DNA from: Acidobacteriota bacterium
GTDB taxonomy: Bacteria > Acidobacteriota > Blastocatellia > UBA7656
DNA length: 64,000 nucleotides
Assembly (NCBI GenBank): GCA_016201275.1
Contig: JACQDB010000038.1
Span: forward strand, 1 to 64,000
Direction of reading: 5' to 3'
In this document: one piece after another, positions 52,381 through 59,976 of the stretch
Position numbering within the stretch: position 1 is the stretch's first letter
Layout: each line of letters opens with the position of its first letter
Notes under the pieces: generated by a model
Seen by the model: only the letters and a program-made list of their open reading frames with translations
What the model was told of the DNA's origin: nothing
The model's database searches: none
Position numbers and translations under genes: made by a program

Positions 52381-54345
52381 TCACGGCGTCAGTCCAACGC
52401 GCCGCGCCAGGTCGGCAAAGCGCGGGTCGCCGTGCAGCCTGTCAAAGAACGGCACGACGTTGAGAAAAATGATCAACCCGCTACGCTCGGCAAGCGCTTT
52501 TTCCAACCACGCGAAGGCAGCCTCAGCGTTGTTCAATTCCGTATAAATCCTCGCCATTCGCCAACTGTTGACGCGCCCACTTTGCATCTGTTCAGTTGCC
52601 CGCGCCAATTCTTTTTGCCAATAGCCCGACGCGCCCGACGAATGAAAAACCTGCCGCAGCGCTTCGGTCTCTTGTGGGCTTGCGCCTGAAAGCGTTTTGC
52701 TTTTCAGGAATTCGTCTATGGCTTCGGCGTGCATTCCTTTTTGATAATAGGCATTGCCTAAATCCTGATGCGCGAGGGTAAAGTTCGGGTCTAATGCCAG
52801 CGCTTGGCGATACCACTCGATGGCGTCGTCATAGTTGCGTTGGTAAAAATAGACCCAGCCGACGGCGTTGACCATAAACGGATTGACCGGATCAATTTCC
52901 AGAGCGCGCTTTCTTGCCGCAAGCGCTTCGGCAAATCTGCCCGTTGCCAACAACAGCGCGCCGTATAGATTATGGGTCTTGGTATCATTCGGATTGAGTT
53001 CGAGCGCACGGCGAATCTCTTGTTCGGCTTCGACAAAATTTCTGTCGTAAAATAATTTGCTTTCGGCCAATGCCGAATAAGCTTCGCCTATGCTGTTGTC
53101 GAGTTCCACAGCCTGCAACGCCGCCTCTTTGCTTTTCGGGTAGGCTTCGGTTGGCGGCAAAAAATTGAGATAACCCATGACGGCATACGAATCGGCTATG
53201 CCGGTGTAAGCGAGCGCGTATTTCGCATCTATTGCCAGTGCCTGCTTAAAACTTTCGATGGCTTTCTGCAAAGACTCGCGGCTCCATTTGCTCCAATAAA
53301 ATCGCCCACGCAAATAGGCTTGATAAGCTTCCGGGTTGTCGGTGTAGCGGCGGACAAAGCGGCGCTTTTCATCTGCCGAAAGCTGCACCTCTAAAGCGCG
53401 TGTCACCTGTTGAGCAATCGAATCCTGCACGGCGAAAATACTGGTGAATTTCTCATCGAAGGTCGCGCCCCACAGCGGCTGTTGGTCTTGTACCTTGAGC
53501 AAGCGCACGGTGATGCGTATGCGGTCATCAATTTTTTGCACGCTGCCTTCAAGCACCGCTTCGACCTGTAATTCGCGCCCCACTGTAGCCGGGGTGGGCG
53601 CTTGTTCCAGATAGCGATGCACGGCGCTGGTCGGGCGCACGAAAATTTGCCGCGCATTGCTGAGATGCGTAATTAGCGCATCGGCCATACCGAGTTCCAA
53701 GTAGTCATCATGATTTTCTGCGCCTACGACTTTGAAAGGCAGGACAGCGATGGTTTTAATCGCGCCATCGGTTTTCGGCGGTGGTTTGAGGATCAGCCAG
53801 ACAGCGATGCAGAGAGCGCTTACGGTGAGCAACGCGGCGACAGCAAGCCAGCGTCGGCGCGAGAAATTTTTCTCCGGCGTGGTCGCAGCGAGCAGCGGCG
53901 CGGCGAGCGTTGTCGCAAGATTTATCATTGGCCTCGCGCTGTCGTTGTCTTCGCTCTCGGCAATGGTTACGTTGGCGACGGTGTGTTTTTCAAAGACGAT
54001 GCGGGTCGGGCGGTCTTCGATTTTCTGGACGAGGGCTTTGAAACGATAGCCGCGTTTGGGTACGGTCTCGATGCAGTTCGCGCCCTCAGGAGTTGCGGCC
54101 AGTATCTTTCTGAGGATGGAAATGGTGTAGGTCAAATTGCCTTCTTCGACAAAACTATCAGCCCACACGCGATTCATCAAAGCCTCGCGTTCAACGATGT
54201 GACCGTGGTTTTCCACCAATATCAACAGCGTATCGAAAACCTTTGGAGCCAGCGCCAAGGGTTGGTCATCGCATAATAAAACGCGCTCCGAAGGGTCTAA
54301 GCGAAAGCCGCCGAATTCATAAAAATGCTTTGTTTGCAGGCTCAT
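52381..54345 (-). CDS. Winged-helix, TolB-like and TPR transmembrane regulator
   Basis: A 654-residue protein. Residues 8-105 are an OmpR/CadC-type winged helix (LAPKVFDTLLILVENHGHIV, TVPKRGYRFK). A single membrane segment near 170-190 (WLAVAALLTVSALCIAVWLI) places the rest outside the cytoplasm. IAVLPFKVVGAENHDDYLEL to about residue 345 is the TolB-like amino-terminal module seen in such proteins. TPR units run from about 350 to 590 (YALAYTGIADSYAVMGYLNF and LAHQDLGNAYYQKGMHAEAI). This design is expanded in Acidobacteria. Signal and targets are unknown. Confidence 0.9.
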   Translation of the reverse strand: MSLQTKHFYEFGGFRLDPSERVLLCDDQPLALAPKVFDTLLILVENHGHIVEREALMNRVWADSFVEEGNLTYTISILRKILAATPEGANCIETVPKRGYRFKALVQKIEDRPTRIVFEKHTVANVTIAESEDNDSARPMINLATTLAAPLLAATTPEKNFSRRRWLAVAALLTVSALCIAVWLILKPPPKTDGAIKTIAVLPFKVVGAENHDDYLELGMADALITHLSNARQIFVRPTSAVHRYLEQAPTPATVGRELQVEAVLEGSVQKIDDRIRITVRLLKVQDQQPLWGATFDEKFTSIFAVQDSIAQQVTRALEVQLSADEKRRFVRRYTDNPEAYQAYLRGRFYWSKWSRESLQKAIESFKQALAIDAKYALAYTGIADSYAVMGYLNFLPPTEAYPKSKEAALQAVELDNSIGEAYSALAESKLFYDRNFVEAEQEIRRALELNPNDTKTHNLYGALLLATGRFAEALAARKRALEIDPVNPFMVNAVGWVYFYQRNYDDAIEWYRQALALDPNFTLAHQDLGNAYYQKGMHAEAIDEFLKSKTLSGASPQETEALRQVFHSSGASGYWQKELARATEQMQSGRVNSWRMARIYTELNNAEAAFAWLEKALAERSGLIIFLNVVPFFDRLHGDPRFADLARRVGLTP

Positions 54346-54552
54346 AACGAATCCAAGCTTTTCCTAAGAACTTTCCAAGTTTTTCCAAAGGACTTTAACC
54401 CGCCCTTGCCTTTATGCTCTGCCGCGTAGTGAACGAGTGACGTTGGCGATACGACAATCTGGCAGTTGACGGATTGCCGGACCGTCGTTTGGCGACCGCT
54501 AATCTCTGCCCTCGGCTCGTGGCGCTGCACCTGGCAACTATCGTAGAGGTAC

Positions 54553-54795
54553 ATGATGACCGGCAAAATCACCACCATTCACATTGAAACGCATGAAGTT
54601 GTGCGGGTGCGTTTCGATGGCGCACTGCTTCGCAGTTGGTGCGCCCAGTGCCAAGACTTCACTGGGCTGCTGCGCGTTGAAGATGCGGTGGTGGTCGGCG
54701 TAAGTCGAGAAGCCATCCACTCAACCCCGCACCTGCATTTGCTTGAACGTGCCAATGGCGCGGTCTTCATGTGCCTGAACTCATTACTGAAATAG
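54553..54795 (+). CDS. Small protein with CXXC and excisionase-like helix-turn-helix
   Basis: An 80-residue protein (or 79 from the second ATG). KITTIHIETHEVVRVRF leads to a CAQC pair near residue 30, then EDAVVVGVSREAIHSTPHLH, which resembles a MerR/excisionase-type helix-turn-helix, ending MCLNSLL. I recall similar short proteins in Acidobacteria with Trp-Cys-X2-Cys and a C-terminal VCLNSLL, usually unnamed. Ribosome site GAGGT before ATG. Divergent from the winged-helix/TPR gene and 62 bases before an exported protein gene. Confidence 0.7.
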   Translation: MMTGKITTIHIETHEVVRVRFDGALLRSWCAQCQDFTGLLRVEDAVVVGVSREAIHSTPHLHLLERANGAVFMCLNSLLK

Positions 54796-54857
54796 ACGAA
54801 AAGGAAGTTCCCTATGAACAGAAACTTTTTCAACCTGACCATGCAAGGAGAATCCTG

Positions 54858-55379
54858 ATGAGTATGAAAAAAATTATCGCAACCCTCATGCTGATTGGCT
54901 TACTGTCGGTCATAACCAACGCCCAAGCGCAATTGAAGTCAACCGCCGATCCGCAATTGGATTTGAAGTCAACCGGCGAGCAACTTTTGAACGCTAAAGC
55001 CAAGACCATCACCGGAACCTGGCTGCTGACAATCACTCCGGATGAACCGGGCGCGCCATCGTTTCCGGGTCTCTACACCTTCACCTCGGACGGCATCGCG
55101 CTGTTTTCTTCCGTCGGTCCGCCGATTCCCGGTCTAGGCAATCCCGGTCATGGCGTGTGGGAAAAAACCGGTGCGAATACCTTCGTCGTCACCTGGAAGC
55201 AATTTACCTTCGACGACATTTTCACCACTAACGGCGCGCTCGTCGTCAAATCAAACATCACTTTGACCGGCGCGGATACCTTCACGTCGCGGGACACCGG
55301 CAAGATTCTTGATCTTGATGGCAATCTCATCGTCTCGATCAGCGGCAGCATACAAGCGCGCCGCATGAAAATTGAATAG
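54858..55379 (+). CDS. Exported beta-rich protein
   Basis: A 173-residue protein with a signal peptide (KKIIATLMLIGLLSVITNAQA). Start at 54858 is set by AAGGAGAATCCTG. The mature region ITGTWLLTITPDEPGAPSF, YTFTSDGIALFSS, HGVWEKTGANTFVVTWKQF resembles small lipocalin-like or calycin-type domains with a repeated strand pattern. A proximal KSTADPQLDLKSTGEQ linker contains a short duplication (LKST). Followed by a clear terminator. Function unknown. Confidence 0.82.
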   Translation: MSMKKIIATLMLIGLLSVITNAQAQLKSTADPQLDLKSTGEQLLNAKAKTITGTWLLTITPDEPGAPSFPGLYTFTSDGIALFSSVGPPIPGLGNPGHGVWEKTGANTFVVTWKQFTFDDIFTTNGALVVKSNITLTGADTFTSRDTGKILDLDGNLIVSISGSIQARRMKIE

Positions 55380-55401
55380 CCAGCGGCGACACCGAGGTTT
55401 T

Positions 55402-55444
55402 GCGAATGGCAGCTTAAAAATGCCAAGCTGCCATTCGCTTTTTT
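55402..55444. terminator. Intrinsic terminator
   Basis: GCGAATGGCAGCTT (55402-55415) pairs perfectly with AAGCTGCCATTCGC (55425-55438), then TTTTTT. It ends the exported-protein transcript and lies between convergent genes. Confidence 0.92.
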
Positions 55445-55457
55445 CAGGTTGCAAAAC

Positions 55458-56615
55458 TTAATCCTCTAACGCCTGACGGAAATCTTCGATTAAATCTTCT
55501 GTGGCTTCTATGCCAACCGAGACGCGAATCAAGGTGTCAGTGATACCGGACTGCTGGCGATCTGCGGCAGACATACCGGCGTGCGAAGTGGTGGCAGGGC
55601 GTGTCATCAAGGTTTCGACGCCGCCCAGGCTCGGCGCGATAATCGGCAACTGTACCTTCTGCATAAAGGCTTCGGCTTGGGCCACATCGCCTTTGAGTTC
55701 AAAACTCAGAACGCCGCCAAAGCCTTCGAAGAGTTCGCAAGCGCGTGCATACGATTCACTGCTCTCCAAGCCTGCATAATAGACGTTGGCGACTGCCGGA
55801 TGGGCAGCTAAAAATTGCGCCAGTTGCAGGGCGTTTTCGTTATTTTTAGCGACCCGCAGCGCCAGCGTTTTCAAACCGCGATGCAACAGAAAAGCGGCGT
55901 GCGGATCAAGCGAGCCGCCCAAGTGATTCAGCTTGTGGCGAATCTTTTCAATCCATTCGGCGCGCCCGATCACCGCGCCTGCAACGATGTCCGAATGCCC
56001 GTTCAAATATTTGGTGGCACTGTGCAAGGAAAGATCAAAGCCCCATTCGGCGGGGCGAAAATTCACCGGGCTGGCAAAAGTATTGTCAATCATGGAAACC
56101 AAGCCGTGCGCTTTGGCAAACCCGGCGACGGCTTTGAGGTCGGCGACTTGTAGCAAAGGATTGGTCAGGGCTTCGACATAAATCGCTTTGGTGTTCTCTT
56201 GGATCTGCGCCGACCAACTCGCCGGATCATCGCCTTTGATGAAGGTATAAGCCAGCCCGAAATCCTGGAAGTCTTTGGTCACTAAATCATGCGTGCCGCC
56301 ATACAGACAGTCCTGCATCAAGATGTGATCGCCCGCCGACAAGACGGTAAACAAAGCCGTAGAGATTGCCGCCATGCCGCTGGCGGTGACTACAGCGGCG
56401 GCAGCGTTTTCCAGCGCCGCCAGTTTTTCATGCAGCGCTACATGATTAGGCGTGTTGTTCAGGCGTATGTATTTGATGTCGTGATAACTGGCTTCACCGC
56501 TGTATTCAAACGTCGCCGATTGAAAAATCGGCAAGGCAACCGCGCCGTTGATGCGCGGATGGGGTTCTCCGGCGTGAATCAATTTGGTTTCCAGGCTCTT
56601 ATATTTTTTGCTCAT
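55458..56615 (-). CDS. Cys/Met metabolism PLP enzyme (cystathionine gamma-synthase/lyase-like)
   Basis: A 385-residue trans-sulfuration enzyme. SATFEYSGEASYHDIKYIRL, ALENAAAAVVTASGMAAIST, DCLYGGTHDL, MIDNTFASPV and the PLP lysine in LHSATKYLNGHSDIVAG are conserved. SLGGVETLMTRPATTSHAGM is the C-terminal Arg-containing substrate loop. Gamma-synthase, gamma-lyase and O-acetylhomoserine sulfhydrylase are hard to separate by sequence. No other sulfur genes are adjacent. Ribosome site AGAGAAG precedes the start. Confidence 0.92.
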   Translation of the reverse strand: MSKKYKSLETKLIHAGEPHPRINGAVALPIFQSATFEYSGEASYHDIKYIRLNNTPNHVALHEKLAALENAAAAVVTASGMAAISTALFTVLSAGDHILMQDCLYGGTHDLVTKDFQDFGLAYTFIKGDDPASWSAQIQENTKAIYVEALTNPLLQVADLKAVAGFAKAHGLVSMIDNTFASPVNFRPAEWGFDLSLHSATKYLNGHSDIVAGAVIGRAEWIEKIRHKLNHLGGSLDPHAAFLLHRGLKTLALRVAKNNENALQLAQFLAAHPAVANVYYAGLESSESYARACELFEGFGGVLSFELKGDVAQAEAFMQKVQLPIIAPSLGGVETLMTRPATTSHAGMSAADRQQSGITDTLIRVSVGIEATEDLIEDFRQALED

Positions 56616-56929
56616 AATCTTCTCTCTGTTTGGGATGATTTCTTGCGGCTGCCCCGCACGAACAACTGATAATAGCCTAAGCCCTGCTTGCAGCGATAGA
56701 GCGGCAGGAGGGAAACCAAGATTCCCGTTTATATCGGCAACCGTTTGCCCAACCGGTTAGCGTCCGTGGCCGCACGACGTAAGCGTTGGCATCAGAAAAA
56801 TGATGAATCGGCATTATTGCTGATCCTTTATGCAAGGCGCAAAAATATAAAAGGACACACAAGTCCGCTAGTGGCAGTGGAAGCAAGTTTATCTGCATCG
56901 GCGATGCCGACAGCGATGGAGGAATAATT
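56616..56929. other. Gene-free divergent spacer
   Basis: A 314-base spacer between the trans-sulfuration gene and a small exported protein. I see no repeat or RNA. A GGAGGAATAATT ribosome site precedes 56930. Confidence 0.4.
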
Positions 56930-57325
56930 ATGAAACGATTTATCTTGGCTTTTTTGATACTGGCGATGATGGGTTTTGCCAGCACCTTGCCGCTATCTGG
57001 ACGCGCCGAAACGGTGCGCCGCGATGAAGCGGTGGTGGAATTTCCGGATACCGTTAAACTGGTCAATGTTTTATTGAAAGGGCGCTATCGCGTGGTTCAC
57101 GATGAAGCGCGTATGGCCGAGGGTTTCCCCTGTCTCTATGTTTATGGTTTCAAAGACGGGCAAGCCAATGACCTGGTGGTGTCGTTTCATTGTCAGCACC
57201 AGGAGCGTCAGACAGCCAACAAATTTACGGTGACGCTATCGAACCGCAAATCGCCTTATGATTTGCCGGAGGTGCAGGAGTTGCAATTTGCTGGCAGCGC
57301 CGATGGTCACGGCGTGCCGAAGTAA
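56930..57325 (+). CDS. Small exported protein, conserved-looking
   Basis: A 131-residue protein with a signal peptide (KRFILAFLILAMMGFAST). The mature part VEFPDTVKLVNVLLKGRYRV, VHDEARMAEGFPCLYVYGF, LVVSFHCQHQERQTANKFTV has two cysteines likely to form a disulfide. I recall similar proteins in Acidobacteria without a named function. Strong ribosome site. It is followed by a YwiC-like gene 121 bases later. Confidence 0.75.
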   Translation: MKRFILAFLILAMMGFASTLPLSGRAETVRRDEAVVEFPDTVKLVNVLLKGRYRVVHDEARMAEGFPCLYVYGFKDGQANDLVVSFHCQHQERQTANKFTVTLSNRKSPYDLPEVQELQFAGSADGHGVPK

Positions 57326-57446
57326 TCCATCTTTGAATGATTCAATCGGCGCGATTCTATGGCGTGACAATAGTCATCGCCCTGCGTTTGAATTCAGGGT
57401 TTCATGAGGATGCCGGAAAACTCAACATCAAACGGAGGGAAAAATC

Positions 57447-58256
57447 TTGAAACGGCAACCGCCCATTCCAAAAGAACACGGGGCGTGGGCAATGCTCTAC
57501 GCTCCTTTGTTGATTGCTCTGCTTTTCGCAGGTCGTTTTGAAATACCTGCCTTGTTATTCGTGGTGGTCGTAACTCTGGCTTTTTTAGCCCACGAACCGC
57601 TTGCCACGCTGGCGCGTTTTTATAGCGCCCAAGCGACTCGCAAAGATCAACTTCAACAGGCGCGCACCTGGTTAATGATTTATGCCTTCATCGCTGCACC
57701 TGCTTGCGCCCTCCTATTATTTTCCTACAGACGCTGGCATCTGTTGACCATCGGGGCGCTCTTATTGGTGTTGCTCGGTCTGCATACGTACCTGACCGCC
57801 AAGCGCCTTGAGAGACAATTCATCGGTGAGTTTCTTGGCGTCTTGAGTCTGACCTTGACTGCACCCGCCGCGTATTATGTAGCCCTTGGACAATTCGATC
57901 AGCGCGCTTTGTGTTTATGGATGTTGAATCTGCTCTATTTCAGCAGCGCGGTTTTTTATATCAAGATGCGCGTCAGTCGCTCAATCAAAAAATCGAATGC
58001 CAGTCAACTCACCTGGCAATGCGCTGGGTATCACGCAGCGTTGCTTATAGGCATCAGCCTATTGGTCTGGCGCGGCGGGTTTTCGCTGCTTGTTTTGCTG
58101 GCGTTTGTGCCGGTCATCGGGCGCGCCTTTTCGGCAATGAGGCTGGAAGAACAACGCTTAAACCTCAAACGCATAGGCATAGCGGAAGTCGGCTACACGC
58201 TGGTCTTCATGCTGTTTTTAGTTTTCGGTTTGCGGGCGTCTCAAGTTTTTGGGTAA
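57447..58256 (+). CDS. YwiC-like membrane protein
   Basis: A 269-residue polytopic protein beginning PPIPKEHGAWAMLYAPLLIA, the diagnostic YwiC-family opening. Hydrophobic segments follow at about 30-45, 75-95, 95-115, 135-150, 190-215 and 235-265. YwiC sits beside anaerobic nitrate/nitrite genes in Bacillus, which is of interest because a NarK-type module is encoded 3 kb away. Function unknown. The gene precedes the nitronate-monooxygenase-like gene by 115 bases and may share a transcript. Confidence 0.85.
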   Translation: MKRQPPIPKEHGAWAMLYAPLLIALLFAGRFEIPALLFVVVVTLAFLAHEPLATLARFYSAQATRKDQLQQARTWLMIYAFIAAPACALLLFSYRRWHLLTIGALLLVLLGLHTYLTAKRLERQFIGEFLGVLSLTLTAPAAYYVALGQFDQRALCLWMLNLLYFSSAVFYIKMRVSRSIKKSNASQLTWQCAGYHAALLIGISLLVWRGGFSLLVLLAFVPVIGRAFSAMRLEEQRLNLKRIGIAEVGYTLVFMLFLVFGLRASQVFG

Positions 58257-58371
58257 AGCACTTCGCGGGGCTCTCTACAAGAGTGACAGAGCCAAGAATA
58301 ATCGTGGTCATCGCAAGCTAATCGGTTAGAGAGGTGGTCTGCACGGCGCATCAGAAATGCAGGAGTTGAAC

Positions 58372-59829
58372 ATGAATTTGCCGATGATTATTCAAGGCGG
58401 CATGGGCGTAGCGATTTCGGATTGGCGATTGGCGAAAGCGGTTTCGCAATTGGGGCAGTTGGGCGTGGTTTCGGGAACCGGATTGAGTCGCGTGTTAATC
58501 AGTCGCTTGATGGACGGCGACTTTGCCGGACACATACGCCGCGCCTTGAACCATTTCCCTATTCCTGAAGCGGTGCAAAATATTTTGCAGCGTTATTTTA
58601 TTGCCAAAGGAAAAGCGCCGCAGCAAGCCTACAAAACCCCGCCGGTTTATAGCATCCGTCCCCCGAAGGTTCTCGATCAACTGACGGTCATCGCTAATTT
58701 TGTCGAGGTCTTTCTTGCCAAAGAAAATCATAGAGGTTTGGTTGGCATCAACCTGCTTGAAAAAGTGCAGATGCCAAACCTGGCGTCGCTTTATGGAGCG
58801 ATGCTCGCTGGTGTGGATTTCGTCTTGATGGGCGCGGGCATTCCCACGCAGATTGCCGGGATATTGAACCAACTGGCAAGCCACCGCCCGACGAAATATC
58901 GCCTCAATGTTTTGGGCGCAAACCACGACGACACCTACGATATTCATTTCGACCCGCCGCAGATTTTCTCTAATATTGCCGCCGTCATAGGAGAACTCAA
59001 GCGTCCGCGTTTTCTGCCGATTATCGCTTCGACGGCGTTGGCGCAAGCTCTGCTCAAACGCAGCGAAGGCAAGGTGGATGGTTTCGTAATCGAAGGTCAC
59101 AGGGCTGGCGGACACAATGCGCCGCCGCGTGGCGCATTAAAACTCAATGAGCAAAGCGAACCAATTTACAGCGACAAAGATGTGGTGGAGTTAGAAAAAA
59201 TTCGGCAGTTGGGCTTGCCTTTCTGGTTGGCGGGAGGGTATGGGCATCCAGAGCAATTACAGAAAGCTTTGGACGCCGGGGCAACAGGCATTCAAGTAGG
59301 AACAGCCTTTGCCCTGTGCCACGAATCAGGACTGGAGCCGGAATTGAAAACGCGCTTGCTCGCCCAGGCGCTTCACCAGAAGGCAAAGGTCAGCACCAGT
59401 TTCAACGCCTCGCCGACCGGCTTTCCTTTCAAAGTCGCGCAACTGGAAGGTACTTTGTCAGAGCAGGGAATTTATGAAGCGCGTCCTCGCGTCTGCGACC
59501 TGGGCTTTCTTCGCGCACTGTTCAAACGCCCCGACGGCACCTTGGGTTATCGTTGTCCGGCGGAACCTGTCGAGATGTATTTGAAAAAAGGCGGACAAAT
59601 CGCAGAGACTACCGGCAAGCGGTGTTTATGTAATAGCCTCGCAGCAACAGCGGGTTTCCCACAACGCCGCAAGAACGACTATCTTGAGCCGCCACTGGTG
59701 ACCAGTGGCGACGACCTCACGAATGTCTGGCAATTTCTGAGTTCCGGTAAGACCACTTACTCCGCTAAAGATGTCATCAATTATTTGCTTGGCGCAATCT
59801 GGCAGCGAGATGCTGCGCTCGCCGGATAA
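58372..59829 (+). CDS. Nitronate monooxygenase-like flavoprotein
   Basis: About 485 residues, an FMN TIM-barrel enzyme of the 2-nitropropane dioxygenase family but longer than the usual 320-370. MIIQGGMGVAISDWRLAKAV, GVVSGTGLSRVLISR, GINLLEKVQMPNLASLYGAM, VIEGHRAGGHNAPP (catalytic His region) and WLAGGYGHPEQLQKALDAGA plus GIQVGTAFALCHESG cover the fold. The extra C-terminal 100 residues contain a cysteine set (GYRCPAEP, KRCLCNS). This longer class may act in polyketide or lipid metabolism instead of nitronates. Start at 58372 follows GCAGGAG. Confidence 0.85.
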   Translation: MNLPMIIQGGMGVAISDWRLAKAVSQLGQLGVVSGTGLSRVLISRLMDGDFAGHIRRALNHFPIPEAVQNILQRYFIAKGKAPQQAYKTPPVYSIRPPKVLDQLTVIANFVEVFLAKENHRGLVGINLLEKVQMPNLASLYGAMLAGVDFVLMGAGIPTQIAGILNQLASHRPTKYRLNVLGANHDDTYDIHFDPPQIFSNIAAVIGELKRPRFLPIIASTALAQALLKRSEGKVDGFVIEGHRAGGHNAPPRGALKLNEQSEPIYSDKDVVELEKIRQLGLPFWLAGGYGHPEQLQKALDAGATGIQVGTAFALCHESGLEPELKTRLLAQALHQKAKVSTSFNASPTGFPFKVAQLEGTLSEQGIYEARPRVCDLGFLRALFKRPDGTLGYRCPAEPVEMYLKKGGQIAETTGKRCLCNSLAATAGFPQRRKNDYLEPPLVTSGDDLTNVWQFLSSGKTTYSAKDVINYLLGAIWQRDAALAG

Positions 59830-59850
59830 CGCTCCCAGTCGAGTTTCCAC

Positions 59851-59946
59851 TATAGCGGCTTGCAGATGTGGGCGATTTGTTGAGAGGCGGTCGGAGACCG
59901 CCTCTCAACAAGGTGTCGTGGTCGTGGGCAAATGAAATTCGCTATA
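59851..59946. mobile_element. MITE-like element, GAGAGGCGGTC family, copy 2
   Basis: Ends TATAGCG and CGCTATA, 96 bp, near-identical to 26983-27099 except for a shorter central hairpin (GTTGAGAGGCGGTC-GGA-GACCGCCTCTCAAC). It lies between convergent nitronate-monooxygenase-like and complex III genes. Confidence 0.87.
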
Positions 59947-59976
59947 AGGGTAATTTTTGATAGCCCATTTTCATCC

